A stretch of DNA of 64,000 nt. It comes from Acanthochlamys bracteata (taxonomy: Eukaryota; Streptophyta; Magnoliopsida; Pandanales; Velloziaceae). The translations under genes and the position numbers were made by a program. The DNA is taken from positions 9,553,001 through 9,617,000 of the forward strand of contig CM034126.1 of assembly GCA_019914995.1 (NCBI GenBank). The letters run 5' to 3'. The notes beneath the pieces were generated by a model. It saw nothing but the letters and a program-made list of their open reading frames with translations, had not been told where the DNA came from and did no database searches. Positions 9,821-23,996 of this stretch are shown piece by piece. Within the stretch, counting starts at the first letter, position 1, and the number at the start of each line of letters is the position of its first letter.

Positions 9821-12120
9821 GAGCTCAAGCAGCAACAAGATAATTTATTTTCTCAACCTTGAACTGGCGCAACGGAAGCAGTAAGTTTAGCTAAATTTGA
9901 AGAAACAGATGCAACAAACTGATTTAGTCGTAGCTTTGTTTGCTTCACAAGGTGATGTGGAAAGTGAATTCCTAGTCAACAGAAAAACAACTTTTTATTT
10001 ATGCAAGAAGATTGAGAAACCAAACCCAAACATCAGAAAGGCATACATACCTTGTCAATAAAATACAATGTCAAAAATCTTAACGATATGTTCCTTAAAT
10101 ATGGAGAACTGCAACAAGGATTAGCTTAATCAAAGACCTTAAAACAGATACCCCATTTTCCATTCGCAAGGTGTGTCTGTCTCCTCACCTCAGTGCTAGC
10201 ATTAGGTACACTGAACTGAGTTCCACTTCAGCTACTAAAGCTAATAAGTGAAACAGCGGGAATCAAGCTACCATCACTCTCAAGATAGAAAATTCAGAAG
10301 CATTTGCTCAGTTGATCAATGAGAAGCAGTCCAAATTAAGACACCATCTTATGAATTGTGATTTCCATGCTCAATCTTCACATCTGAGCATTTCCTCCTC
10401 ATTATTTGTTCATACTAGGTCATTAAAATCCCAGATCAACACCTGAAAATACAAAAGGTAACTTTGGCGAGGCAGACTCCATGGATATAGATTATAGAAA
10501 AGGAATATCAATGAAAAAGGCAATCTAAATTTGTAATACTGTGAGAAGGCAAGACAGTGACTCAAAAAACATGAACCAAGCGATCAGCATTGTGAAACAA
10601 TTGATACAAAAACAACTAATAACAAATTGACTACGTTTCATGAACGATTATATAACAAAACCCATGGTACCAAACAAACCCAAATCTTCCAATGAGATCA
10701 AGTTAAAAACATAAAGAGAAGGGAAATCACAACAACATAGGAGCATCCCTCCATCTGGATCCTCACAAATATGATATTAGAACACTTTCTTTCATACCAA
10801 AAAGAAAGAAAACAAAGAAATCAAACCCATAAAAATGCCTTCTTGTGGTTTCAATTCAACCATGCATCTGGGCTGTTTCTCAAATGATCCAAGATGTCTT
10901 CGTTTGATCACCCACATTATCTCATAATTCCATTTCTTTTCCTGCGTCCAGAAAATTCCTTCTTTTGAGCAAAAAAATTGTCAATCTCTCTTTGTTGAAC
11001 TATCTAAAACATAGTCATGTCTCACTCTCCATTTGCAGAAGATGTTTGTCCTATTTGGCAGCCTTCTTTAGTGTGCCATAACACTTTTTCTTTTCTCAGC
11101 TTGGTTTTCTTGTAATTGTGTTAACAAAACAGAGCCTGCTCTGCCCTCTACCAAACGGGAAAAGAAGAATAAGGACAAAATTAAAGGGTAATAATTTTGT
11201 AGTTTGTCTCCCTTTTGAAATGAAATCAGCTTGAAAATTTTAGATCTCAGATTTGTGAGTTACAGAAGAAAAAAAAAAAAAAAAAGCTCACGTTAGTAGT
11301 AGAGTATGGATAATTAATTTGTTTGTGTTTTGTTTTGTTTTTTATTAATTATATCTGTACAATTTTATAAGTCTATTTATATGGTCGACTTTGTATAAAA
11401 AAATTCATATATTCATCTTTTAATAATACTTACTGAAATCAGTTATGCAACAACTTACTTCATTTTAACAATTTTCTTAAACTATTTCTCTGAAAGATAT
11501 TCACCAATTTAATTATGATTAGCTAAATATTACACTATATTTAAAAAAATAAATTTCATATTTAATTAAACTAAAATATAGTAAACATGTAATAAATAGA
11601 TGTATAAAAATATATATCTAAATTTTTTAGCTCTAATGTATAATTGTCTATGTATATTATATTACAATGTGAAGATCGAATATTGTGCAATAAAATCGTG
11701 CAATAGTTTAAATTAAATTTTTTGTCTACGTATCAGTAAAGTGTTATGTCACGATGATTGATATCGACTAACTGTTGAAAACTTGGCACACATTCATTAA
11801 AAACACTTCAATTTTTGTTTTCCTATTTTTTGTAAAAGCAATTACCAAATCAACCTTTTGAAGATTTGAATAATATTTAAAAGACAGAACAAAATTGCTT
11901 CATAAAATTCTAAAGAGCGTTATTCATAAATATTGATTACGTTAATCACGTGATGTGCACGCACTGCCGGTGAATAGAAAATGGTCAAGATTGACATTTG
12001 GATCTTCGCTGATTTTACTATTTTGTTTCCGTCACATGCTCATGTTAAGTGTTAACATTACTTTCCAAGGAAAAGAATGCATTATGAAGGGAGGCGTACG
12101 GCTATAATGCTTTTTTATTA
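9821..12120 (-). other. NET1 leader and upstream region
   Basis: No coding sequence is recognised. The part next to the start codon should hold the 5' UTR and possibly a leader intron. A near-pure A tract of about 17 bases lies around 11268-11285 and the sequence becomes strongly AT-rich beyond it, so the transcription start probably lies before about 11250. I cannot place it more precisely. Confidence 0.3.
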
Positions 12121-12300
12121 TTATTTTTTAATTTTTAAAATATAAATATTATATATTTTTTTAAAATAAAGATTATAAATATTTAATATACTATTTATAT
12201 TAAATATTTATAATCTTTATTTTTAATAAATATATATTTATAATCTTTATTTTTAATAAATATATATAATATTTATATTTTAAAAATTAAAAATATACGA
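12121..12300. repeat. AT-rich long hairpin (MITE-like) with an internal tandem duplication
   Basis: The left arm runs from AATTTTTAAAATATAAATAT through AATAAAGATTATAAATATTT. The right arm is its reverse complement, TAAATATTTATAATCTTTAT through ATTTATATTTTAAAAATT. The arms are about 65-70 nt around a spacer of about 10 nt. The segment TATAATCTTTATTTTTAATAA is present twice in the right arm. No coding potential. Confidence 0.75.
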
Positions 12301-12769
12301 TATTATACATCTCGTAATTTTGTATATATATTTTTTACAAATTCGTAATCTGAAGTTTTTAAATATTTAAAAAAATTATTTTATCATAAGTAATTTCAAA
12401 CTTATCTCAAAGTTTAAATTACTTTTTCATTTTACTGACTGAGGTTTCCCTAATACAGCATCATCTCTTACAACGAATAATAATTTTTTTTTAAATAAAG
12501 CAGAAAGAATTATCAGAACAGTCATTAGTTTGTATGAAAAAATCCACTCGATTTAAAGATAATTAAATAAATATATTATTAATTAATTAAGTGAAATAAT
12601 ATTCTATTTTACTGAAATCATTTTGCTAATAGTAAAGAATATATATCACAATAAACTTCCATAAAACTTTTGAAATAACTAAATTTTTGAGAAATTAATG
12701 TTAATACTTTCTAATTTAAATAAGAAGTTCTTTATTGTTAAGACGGAAAAATATTTCGGAAGCGTTTGA

Positions 12770-12885
12770 CTGAACATTTTTTTAATATTTTTTTAATTTT
12801 TAATTTTATATTTTTTAATATATATTTTATAAATATTTTAAAATATTTTATTTTATAAGTATTTTCAAATGCATCGCTGGAGAAC
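12770..12885 (-). repeat. Dispersed AT-rich element, CCAAACGC-type, reverse copy
   Basis: Read on the minus strand this ends TAAAATTAAAAATTAAAAA .. TCAGTCAAACGCTTC, matching the end of the copy at 53985-54225. Its upstream part has the same run of A/T blocks (ATATATTAAAAA, TATAAAATTAAAAATT). Confidence 0.6.
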
Positions 12886-14829
12886 GCTTTTCATTGTAAC
12901 ATCTAGAAATAGTAACAGATCATCACAATATACGTATCGTAGGATCTCCCATATATAATTCATCAGCATTGTTCTTTATGGATTTAATAAACTTATAAAA
13001 ATAGAAAACAACTTTTGAGAAAATCAGCCATCTTGCTAGAACAAGTAATAAGTTTGTCTCTCCTGATTTTAACATGCATTGTTGTATTCTGTTTACGAGT
13101 TCACCCGTGCTTCATTAGTTTAATGCAAACGAAACGAAACAAAAATAATGGTAATTTAAAAGCTTTGATTCTGCTTCTGTTCTTTTCTTGGGTTTATTAA
13201 AATTAAATTAGCACCCACCCCTGCAAGATGCACGTGCTGGTTGGCTGATTGGTAGGTGCCAATATATGGATGCATATTTGAGCCGGATAAAATGAACCGG
13301 CCCACGGTTACCCCAAATGGTGACTCGATACGGCCCAATTCAAAAAATAGTATTAAAACAATATTATCTGCTCGTAAGATAGCCCGTTTGTGCGTAGTGA
13401 CCGTTAAATATTAATCGATAAAAAATAATCGTTAATTTAATCAATATTTAATAAGAAATATTTTTTGGTAATAAAAAATATCTATTGTTTATTACTTAAT
13501 AATTTTTTAAAATTACTTTTAAAATTTTATTATTTATTAATTATATAAAATAAACAGTTTTGAAGCTTCATATTTTGTTATTTATTGTTATTCAATTTGT
13601 GAGAAATAAATATGATTTTTTATAAGAGATAGTCACCTTCAAATTAATTACAATAAAATAAAGTAACTCTTACGTTTCTGTGTCTATTTGAGTAAGAAGT
13701 TTTATGACTAAATTAAATCAGTGATTCATGTCGTTTGCGTATGCAATTATAATATACATCTCATTCAATATCTCGCATAAATTAATAAAATAATAGATAA
13801 TTTAATATAAATAAACTCTAATATAATACCAAGTAGATTATAAATTATATTAAAATAGTAAAATTAGACGTTCTTTGGCACGCCAAGTAGTATTCTTTCA
13901 TCCAAAGATTTATAAGGTTATGAGCATTAGAAGTGGCAAACATGATCCTCTGCAAATTTAATTCGAAACTAACATTTAAATCAAGTTCGAACTTGATCTC
14001 ATTTAAGTTTGGATTAGTTTTAAATCAATTAAAAATTGATCCGATAATTTAAATAAATTTAAATTCAGTTCAAATTAGTTCGATATTAATTTATTTAATT
14101 ATATAATTATATATATAATGTATATTATTTAAAAAATTTTAAAATATAAAAAAGTTTACATAAAAAACTTTTTATTATTTTATTATTTTTTAATCAAAAA
14201 AATAAATTTATTTTTAAAATATATAAAAATATTTTTTATTTTAAAAATACTCTCACATAATCAACCTCTATGATTCACCGAATTGGTCAATTGAACATAT
14301 CATGTGGATCTTTCCTGATTTATCCGATCCGATTCTGTACTAAAATTAGTAAGCGAACAAGCAGTTGTTAACCGTCTCTCCCAATAAAAAATTCATTAGT
14401 CAACGTCTTTATGTTTGAAAATATGCAGAATCAGAGAATTTGTTTTTATTAGTTGTCGTTATGAGCGCAGTTTATTCTATTCATAACTTAGTTTTCTACC
14501 AAAAAGTAAATTTTAGATAAATTCTTATATTTCTAATTTTATTAGTTTTATTTATGATTATTTTCCTATTAATTGGCTGCTCAACATTTTATTTTAACTT
14601 TTTTAATTGGCTTGCTGGGCTGACATCGTCCAAGCCAGATGGAGGCCAAGTGTTAACAATACTGGGCCTGTGCGAGCGGCTGATTTTATTTCAGATGCTA
14701 TTAGCAAAAATAGGTCAACTTTTATTTTTTATTGACTTTTATAAATAAGTCAACGCTATGGTGTCTTATAAATATTTCAAAATTGACTCAGTTCTAACTG
14801 ATCAGGAGACAAGGAGGTTTGGAAGTACT

Positions 14830-15045
14830 TTTCAAATAAATCTTTTGTAAAATGAGAGATATTTTTATCTTTTTTTAAAAATAATTTTTATTTTTTTAAC
14901 TTAAAAAATAATAAAAATATGCAATAAAAAGATACACTTTCTAAATTTTTAAATAAATTTTATAAATATTTATAAAAAGTGTATTAAAAAATATGAAATT
15001 AAAAATTAAAAATTATTTTTGGGATAAGCAATGCCAAACGTCTCT
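14830..15045 (+). repeat. Dispersed AT-rich element, CCAAACGC-type
   Basis: It shares the order of A/T blocks with the 53985-54225 copy, including AATAATAAAAATATGCAATAA, TAAATAAATTTTATAAATAT and TATGAAATTAAAAATTAAAA, and ends in ATGCCAAACGTCTCT. Confidence 0.65.
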
Positions 15046-15056
15046 AAATTAATTTT

Positions 15057-15140
15057 GTTTAGTTTTCAAATATGTATAAAGGAGCGTTTAGGAGTGATTT
15101 GTTTTGTTTTCAAACATGTATAAAGGAGCGCTTGCAAGTG
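15057..15140. repeat. Short tandem direct repeat
   Basis: GTTTTCAAATATGTATAAAG with GAGCGTTT is followed 45 bp later by GTTTTCAAACATGTATAAAG with GAGCGCTT. No function is evident. Confidence 0.6.
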
Positions 15141-15674
15141 CTTATAGAATAAATTATTCTGAAATAAAAATATTTTTGTTATATTTCGATAAATGATCTC
15201 TATTATCTTGATCTAAAAATAATAAAAAAATAAGTAATGAGAAAACCTTACTACATAAAATCTTGGCTATATCTTTTCTATTTTAAATTAAATTCTGTAA
15301 ATATAATAAAAAATTTATTAATTAATATGAAATAAAAAGTTGATAAAGAACTTTCTGAATAATTATTGCCAAATAGGCCCTAAGGGTCAACAACTATTTG
15401 ATCTTGATTATCGTGATATAATACTTGTCGGGGTACTTGAAAATAAATTCAATTATTCGTATATTTTAAAAACAAGTCCAATCAAAAAGTATAATAATGA
15501 TTTACTTTCCTTAATTTTTTTAAAATTTTATCACAAATATTATATCAAGCTAATCGAAGAATCCGAATGTACGTAAGACAAACCTAGGACATTATGGACT
15601 ATACCCCAGTTCAAGTAAGCTTGACTACCTTGTCCTATTATTGCAAAATCTCAACTTTCAACAATAATGTCATG

Positions 15675-16204
15675 TGTTCAGAGTTTTATTTTGATTCGTG
15701 TGGCACTTCATCACATTTTTTATGGTTAAATCAATTTTTTATCCAAAATAAGTTATAAAAAATAACTAAGCAAACTTGTATAGACTAGTGGCAGGAGCGG
15801 AAGTAAGGAGAATACTTAAATAGAGCTTTGAAGAAAACTCAAGCTTTATTGCAACTCTTGCTTGATTACACAATTTTTTTCTTGATGGTTCCAAATGGCG
15901 GCCTTTCCATCTTATTTATACTGTTCAACCTTCTTAATAGACGATGAAGATTAATTTGATCGGACGGTGGAGAATACTTGATTTTAAAAGTTCTTATATA
16001 ATATTTCATACAAAAATCTCCATCTCTAAAATATTCAAACTACCTATAGTATTCCTACAATACTCTAGATTTGTCCAAAATATTTTAAATGTTTAGAGTA
16101 TTCTATCATGCTCTAAATTTATCTTATATATAAAGTACTCTATCTAAATAAAACATATTTTTCAAATAAGGATGGAAAAAAACTAAAATAGTCATGCCAT
16201 GACA
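15675..16204 (-). repeat. 3' LTR of the Ty3-type relic
   Basis: It matches 17357-17886 along its whole length, sharing blocks such as TAAATAGAGCTTTGAAGAAA, CTCAAGCTTTATT, TTTGATCGGACG and AAAATAGTCAT, with about one difference in five or six bases by eye. The exact outer boundary (TGTTCAGAG side) is uncertain by a few bases. Confidence 0.8.
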
Positions 16205-16616
16205 TTCTCCCCCACTATTTCGCGTTGCTCTCATCGTGGATGTGTAGAGCTGTTGCGAAACTTTTTTATTCCTCCTTTCTTTTGTGTGGTGACTTCTTCC
16301 GCTTGACCCTTTAGATCTCCTTTGGCAGCTTGTTCCGACGGTTAGTCTCTTCGATAGTTATATGGTAGAAATAGTACTGACTTGACCATTCGCTTCACAC
16401 AACAGAGGTACCATGCACATATTCACTTCATCCAAGATCGACATGAAATTGGTAAAGGGGATATGCACTGCGAGATCCATGAATTCTATCATAAGGACTA
16501 TCGAATAATCATCCATATTTATAACAAAAAAATTCATAAGGCCGGACCATTTACCTATCCGCGTCTTTACTCCATGAGCAACTTCTAAAATTAATTTGTA
16601 TTCGGAGTGGATAGTT

Positions 16617-17330
16617 TTAAGCCATCATCGTCTCGAACTTGATTCCAAATCTTTTGACTTTCTTTTCTTCAAGGAAGTTGAAGGTAGCTGTTGTGTCCAC
16701 CAAGGTGCGTACCTTTCGTCCATTAATCTTGGCCATTACGTACGGTCGTCCCTTCATTTCATATTCACATTTTCGTTGGCTTTGGCGGAACGGAGGAGTT
16801 GTAAAAAACCCATTCTTACCACTTTGGGTTACTCTTATGGCTAAAACTTGTTCCGTATTGGCCACTCTCTAGCCATATGTAGCTTACTAGTTCCTCGATT
16901 ATTAACATTACTTTCTTAACCTTTATTGGAGGCTCCACTAGATTTACCAAATCGTGTGGTGCCTTCTTAGATTGGTGGTCATCTCTTTCATCGTTGTCCT
17001 TCTAAGTCCTATGAGGTTTATTCTTTTCGCGCCGTTGAAATTTTATAAGGAATTCTTCTATGTCAATAGCAGAGTTGAGATTTTGAAATCTTATACGTTG
17101 GATCTTTAACTTTACAAATATTTACAATCTATCTATGAAAGCAAAAATGGCATCCCTTTCATGAAAATTGGGGATCTCCAAGATCAACTTCTAAAAACTC
17201 CTTTACGTAGTCCTTTATGCTACCTCTATGTGCCAAGTTGAAGTTTTGCCTTTACCTCGTTTTCGACATTCACAGAATAAAATTACCGTTTGAATTCCCT
17301 CTTGAACTCGTGTCCCAAGTGGTAACGGTG
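16617..17330 (-). pseudogene. Retrotransposon gag and aspartic-protease remnant
   Basis: Minus-strand readings near 17310-17180 give EFKRQFYPVNVENEVK and GSIKDYVKEF, the core of the plant retrotransposon gag domain, followed by stops. At 16865-16617 an 82-codon reading holds NGRKVRTLVDTTATFNFL, aligned to the protease active site LVDTGATHNF. The catalytic triplet reads DTT instead of DTG, so the protease is probably inactive. Confidence 0.75.
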
Positions 17331-17356
17331 AAAGTCACCCTCTCGATCTCAGGCGT

Positions 17357-17886
17357 AGAGTTTTATCTTGATTTATGCGACACTTAATTACACTTCTTTG
17401 TGGCTAAATCAATTTTTTTATCACAAATAAGCAATCAAAGATAGTTAAAAAAGCTTGTATGGAGTAGTGAGAGGACGAAAGTATAGAGAACACTTAAATA
17501 GAGCTTTGAAGAAACTCAAGCTTTATTACAACTCTTACTTGATTATATAGCATTATGTTTGATGGTTTCAAATAGGGGCGTTGTCCTTTTATTTACACCT
17601 ACTTCACCTCGTTAATGGATGGTATAAATTAGTTTGATCGGACGATGGAGAACACTTGATATAAAAAGTTCTTACATAATATTGTATAAAAAATCTCCAC
17701 CTTTCAAAATAACCAAACTATATAACGCATTCCTACACTACTCTAAATTTGTCCTAAATATCTTAAGTGTCTAAAATATTCTACGATACTCTAAATTTAC
17801 CTTATATACAAAGTACTTTATCTAAATAAAAAATATTTTATCAAGATAACAAGAATAGAGTGAAAAGTCAAAATAGTCATATGACA
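17357..17886 (-). repeat. 5' LTR of the Ty3-type relic
   Basis: Partner of 15675-16204 in the same orientation and of the same length. Its inner edge joins gag-core sequence almost directly, so the leader is deleted. Confidence 0.8.
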
Positions 17887-18938
17887 ACAAGCGTGGGTCT
17901 TTTTTCTTCTTTGTGGAGGTTGCTCAGATCTCACGTAGGTATTCCCATACAAAGAGATAATAACGTTATTTTTCTTTTTCTTTTAAATGAATTTTAAGGG
18001 TTTTCTCTAACTTATCAAGTAGCCACAATAAGAAGAACAAAGAAAACATAGAAAGTGAAAATTCTTTGTTTACTTTGATCAAACTCCAAAGGAAGATCCA
18101 GTTGACATCCAATTGAGCTGCATATTTTCGTCGGATAGTTTTCGATTATGAATAATGGATATCATATTTGGAATACTTTACGAGCAGGTTTGCACATATT
18201 TGCCAAGTTATTGATTTTGATGAAATATTTTTGATTATTTCATATAGTTGTCCAGGATGAATTTGAGATATAGTCGTCTGTTTCTAGTTTTAACTGAAAT
18301 AAACTTGTATATTCTTATTATTGTGATAATAGAGATTTCTTAGTTGCCATGGTGTTACTTCATGCATTGTGGAAGTGTTTTACTTAAATTATGTGTTTAT
18401 ATGCTTGTCATTATTTTGTTTTTCGTGCTTTGAAAATTTTCCGAAGTAGTGCTCTATTGAAAGTTTTAAGTTAGGTTCATACAAGAGAAATAATTTTTAT
18501 TTTCACTATATGATTTACATATTATGTTAAATATTAATAAAAGTTATTTTATCCCATCATTAAGTATGTCTCGGTTATTCTCGAACTCACCGTTTTTTAC
18601 TAATTCACTTTTCGACTCATTTTTTAATACAATCAAGTGTAAAGTTTACTTCTAGATTTATTTTCAAATACAATCGAATATAAAAATTTATCTTACTTCT
18701 CAATAATTTTTGAGAATTCACTTTCTACCGACTCACTTTATTGCAACCAAACGAGCTCTTAGCCTCTTATCGTAAATATAAATATATCTCAGAAGACCAT
18801 AGTAGAAGAAGTACTACATCCTCGATCAGAGTATTATTAGCATTAACCAGAAGTGTTAAGCTGTTGTTACAAGAATCTAACACAACCCGCTGGCTCCATG
18901 GATATGTCTTGCAAGATGTTAAGCTATTTATTGATGAA
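17887..18938. other. Spacer between the Ty3 relic and the SDR gene
   Basis: AT-rich sequence without a recognisable gene. The last 100-200 bases should contain the 3' UTR of the minus-strand SDR gene. Confidence 0.4.
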
Positions 18939-20229
<1,291 letters not shown>

Positions 20230-20278
20230 ATTCTGTCTACTCTTCTCTGGGGAAACACTTCTCGAGTCTTCTGCAGCT

Positions 20279-20287
20279 ATATATAAA
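20279..20287 (-). promoter_or_regulatory. TATA box of the SDR gene
   Basis: Read on the minus strand, GTGTTTATATATAGC lies about 50-58 bases before the start codon at 20229. This predicts a short leader of roughly 20-25 bases. Confidence 0.65.
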
Positions 20288-20289
20288 CA

Positions 20290-21500
20290 CACTTAGAGTA
20301 TTACCAACTAATGTATATGTTGAAGGTGAAAGTTGTTGGAAGAGTTATCTGGCAACCGCAGCATTAATATGGTTTATCTAACACAACAAGAGAGTAGTGC
20401 GAGTAGGTGAGTGACACATTAATCAGCCTCATGCAAGAACTGCAGTGCAGAGCAGAGCAGAAAAAAGAGCTATTGATTTTAAGCTAACAACCCAAAAACA
20501 AAGGAGCTGCTTGACTTAAATGGTTTTGTCTCACAAAAAACATAGGATAATTTCATTTTCTACTACTTCAGATAATTTTGACCGCACTCAATATCTATAT
20601 AAAAATAGATGAGGTAGGCAGATGTTTTTAGATCTCTGAAACTGTACGAAATTCTCTTAAATAACGGAGCGCATAAATGGATGGTAAGCGACTTCTGAAT
20701 ATTTTTCCTTCCATCACTTATCAATAGAATATTACTATTTAAAATTCTAAACCAAATGCAAAATTTCAATGAATGCCACAAGTTTTAGGTGGTTAATTTA
20801 TTTTACACCTGCCTCGCCATTAACTCAATTGACCCTATGCATGGTTCTATATGGAGGTTAGTACTTAGGACAGATGGATCCAAAGTTTCGAACAAGACGA
20901 GATTCATCCAGGGGAAAATCTCCGTATACTTTTAAGCATACAATCAGACAATTTTACCAAATAAAAAACAAGCATGGCTGATCTATCACGTACTTCTTTT
21001 CTTATCAGAAAAATTACCATTCCATGGTAAAAGGTAAAATTGCCATTCATTTCTTTAAACAAATTTTTTATTCTGTCTCATTCAACGTTTTTGTTAACAA
21101 GCTACGGTAATCCGTTACAGGTAAAAGAAGCTGAAGCAATGCTAGATAAATAAAGCGTAGTTTTCGTAAGTGAGGCTTCTTCGTTGGAGGCATTCTTTTA
21201 ACTTGATTGTGAGGTACCAAACCAGTAGGAACGCTTTGTGATTTATTCACGATCTTGTTGTAAATTGTTAATAAAAAGTTTAATCCCATATTATTTATCA
21301 ATAATTTCAAAATTATATTTATAGAAATTTTGGCTTGTTTTTTTTATCGTCAATTAGTTTTTAAAAATATTTTTAAATTTCTCACATAAATCAAACTGAT
21401 GAAAGAAGCAACTGTTGTAGAATTAGTCTTAAAATACCCACAAAGCATATACGTTCAAATTTTGAAGAGATTTGTTCTTAAATCATGGATGACTCTGTTA
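20290..21500. other. SDR upstream region and spacer
   Basis: AT-rich sequence with no gene recognised on either strand. It contains the SDR promoter at its left end. Confidence 0.4.
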
Positions 21501-21504
21501 GTAC

Positions 21505-22720
21505 TATAGCAATTTGGGTATGAGTGGTGTTGGAAAGAGTACTCTTCTTCAAGTCATCAACAATGAATTCCTCCATATTATAAAAAAAGCAGGGTTCGAA
21601 GACTGCAGCACAAAATATTTCAAGTGTGTCATATGGGTTTAAGTTTCTAAGAACTTCAGTATGGAAAAACTTCGGCAATAGAGAGCTTTAGGGCATGATT
21701 CCAGCGGAAATGAGTCAAGAGCCATTTCGAAGAATCTCTTCAACTTATTGCGGGACAATAGTTTCCTACTACTACTGGATGACGTAGAGGATGAAATAAA
21801 TTAACATAAAGTTGGAATTCCAATTGAATGCAAAAGCTTGTGTTCTCGACTGGAGTCAGTTGGTGCCCAATTGAATGCTGACAAAAGGTAAAAGTGATTC
21901 ACTTGGATCAAGAGGAGGCATGGGACATGTTCAAGAAGATTGTAGGTGAGGCTAATGCTTCCAACCCAAGAGTAAAGGATCTCGCCGAATATAAGTATCC
22001 AAAGAATATGATGGCTTGCCTTTCGCTCTCAAAATCATTGCTCTGACCATGGCCAGTAAATATGCAGCAACATCTCTCATAAGATTGCGAAGTAACATCA
22101 TGGCAGGCATGCATCAAGTATTAGGCACTGTGAAGTTCACTATGACAATGTCCTAAGGGATATGGAGAGCTGAGCGTGGGCAGAAGAGAATATGTGGATG
22201 ATACAAAGATAGGAGAGACTGTGAAGGTTGAAAGTGGAAGGATGCAGAAATAGTACATGTGACATTGCCAATGAGCGCCTTCCTTCTCCTCGTAATGTCC
22301 TAAAGCTATATCGCCGTTAATCCTGCATGCAGAAATTGGTTATTGCATACCAAACGGATTTTTCAGATCTATACCATCTCTAAGGTACCCGCATCTTTCT
22401 GGCAAACTTCAGATTAAAATGTCCAAAAAATGAAGTTTCTATGCCTCTCCGATCTTTCAATACATCTGCGCGTTCATCTGTGAATTCAATGAGGTTCATG
22501 AAGAGGAGGGAGAGTTGCAGAATCTCAGATACCAAATATTTCAATTCACTTATGAGGCTTCGATTGAAGCATTCACCATACGCATTACTGGAACTACCGA
22601 AGTCGCAGGTAGTCGACATCTTTCCTATGGGCACCATTCACTTGGTTTACATCAAGCAACTGAAAGGATGAGGCCAAAAGCTGCTGTTGCAGGTTGTAGC
22701 AATCTTAAATATCTTAAAAA
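21505..22720 (+). pseudogene. NLR (NB-ARC, coiled-coil type) resistance gene pseudogene
   Basis: Frame-shifting readings follow the NB-ARC motif order. They run P-loop GMSGVGKSTLLQVINNEF (near 21518), CVIWV (RNBS-A like), RDNSFLLLLDDV (kinase 2, near 21750-21785), an EEAWDMFKKIVGEAN-type block (near 21915) and EYDGLPFALKIIALTMAS (GLPL, near 21990-22050). Weak leucine-rich readings follow to about 22720. Stops occur within and between motifs, the N-terminal domain is missing and no long frame survives. The kinase 2 and GLPL style fits the RPS2/RPS5-like coiled-coil group rather than TIR-type NLRs. It is clearly non-functional. Confidence 0.8.
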
Positions 22721-23996
22721 CATTTTAATAACAACCAAATTAGAACTACTGAAATTACTTCTTTTTTTATATACTTCCTTATTAATCGCATTTACAACTT
22801 CTTTTTTGTTTCTTTCTACGTTTTGCTTTTCTTCTAACTTTTGTTTTTGTTTTCAACTAGCAATTCATACTGATTTATATCTATTTTTTTTTGGGGTTTC
22901 TTTCCCGATTTAAAATAATTAAAAATATTTCTTAAGAGAAATTACAGAATTGAGTAATTAAAATAAAACGTATGATTAGATTCACAATCGAAAACGAATG
23001 AGAGTTTCTGAATCGAAGAGTAATCATAATAATCAACTGTTTGAAGCCTGAAATAAGCTCATTTGTAGACTTTGAGAAAAATCGATAATCAACATTTTAA
23101 ATTTTCTTTTAATATATTATAACTAATTAAAGATATATGTTTCTGAATAACAACTAACTACGTACGTGCCTGAGACAGTGGTCAGCTATGCACTCTAGCC
23201 TACCTCGATTCGAGAATTATGTAGATAATCATCGCAAAAGATAAGCATTGTTTCCCAAATCTCATCCTTCGCTCGATTCAAATTTCAAAGTGCTACAGAA
23301 TAATTTTTCTGTTACTATCAAATATTAATTCTATTTCAAAGTTAGTCAAAACTACTAAATAATAAAATAAGATTATTGTCGTAATTGTTAAAAAATTATT
23401 CTATTAGGATTTTCTATATTTTATATCTATCTGGTTTGTACTTTTTTGTTTGTTGGATTCTCGTCTTGTTCTCGCTTGCGGGTTGCGGCATTCTGAAGCC
23501 GTCTTCGTTCTTTCTAAACAATTCACAACGAACGGAACTTCCATATGTTTTTCTTTTTTTGTATTTTTCTTTTTTTTGTTTGGTCTAGCATTCGGTTGGA
23601 TTCAATTTCTCCCTATTCTTAGCGTTTAATTTTTTGTTCCGCCCAATTCCTCTCCGTTTATCTCTCTTCTCCAATCACGATATTGTTTTCAAGCCCTCTC
23701 CCAAGCATCTCTCTCCTTTGGCGAGGGAAGCAAATTCGACCCAATTGGCTTCGGATTGCTACCCTCTCTATTGATTCAATCGGAATTTGTGATTTTGAGT
23801 AAAAAGTTTCATGTTTCATTCGAAAGTTTGAATCTTTTTCTCTGCAAAATCCAGTTTTTCTGTTCTTACCTTTGTTTGTTGTTTCTTTAATTACGGTTTT
23901 CGTATTTTTTAGAAGATTTTATGTTTTGGGCATTAAAATTGAAAGGAGTTTTACCTTTTTGAAAATTTTACTTTTTGATTGGATTTGATTGGTAAA
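22721..23996 (+). other. Promoter and leader region of the Raf-like kinase gene
   Basis: No coding sequence. Pyrimidine-rich blocks at about 23600-23760 (TCTCTCTTCTCC, CTCTCTCCTTTGG) and a T-rich stretch up to the ATG are typical of a plant leader. An in-frame TGA lies just upstream of the start codon. Confidence 0.4.

Larger units (their letters stand above)
15675..17886 (-). mobile_element. Internally deleted Ty3-type LTR retrotransposon relic
   Basis: Two direct repeats of about 530 bp (15675-16204 and 17357-17886) flank about 1.15 kb containing only gag and protease remnants on the minus strand. Both repeats end in an ATGACA terminus on the plus strand (TGTCAT.. when read as an LTR start on the minus strand). 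Just inside the left repeat, the minus strand has a purine tract (AGTGGGGGAGAATG) at the expected polypurine-tract position. Reverse transcriptase, RNase H and integrase are absent, and the primer-binding region and gag start are missing next to the right repeat. Copies differ at many sites, so the insertion is old. I found no clear target-site duplication. Confidence 0.85.

Noticed and set aside
16382-16872. Plus-strand open frames of 68-82 codons inside the Ty3 relic.
   Set aside because: They are antisense to the protease and downstream remnant and have no protein similarity.
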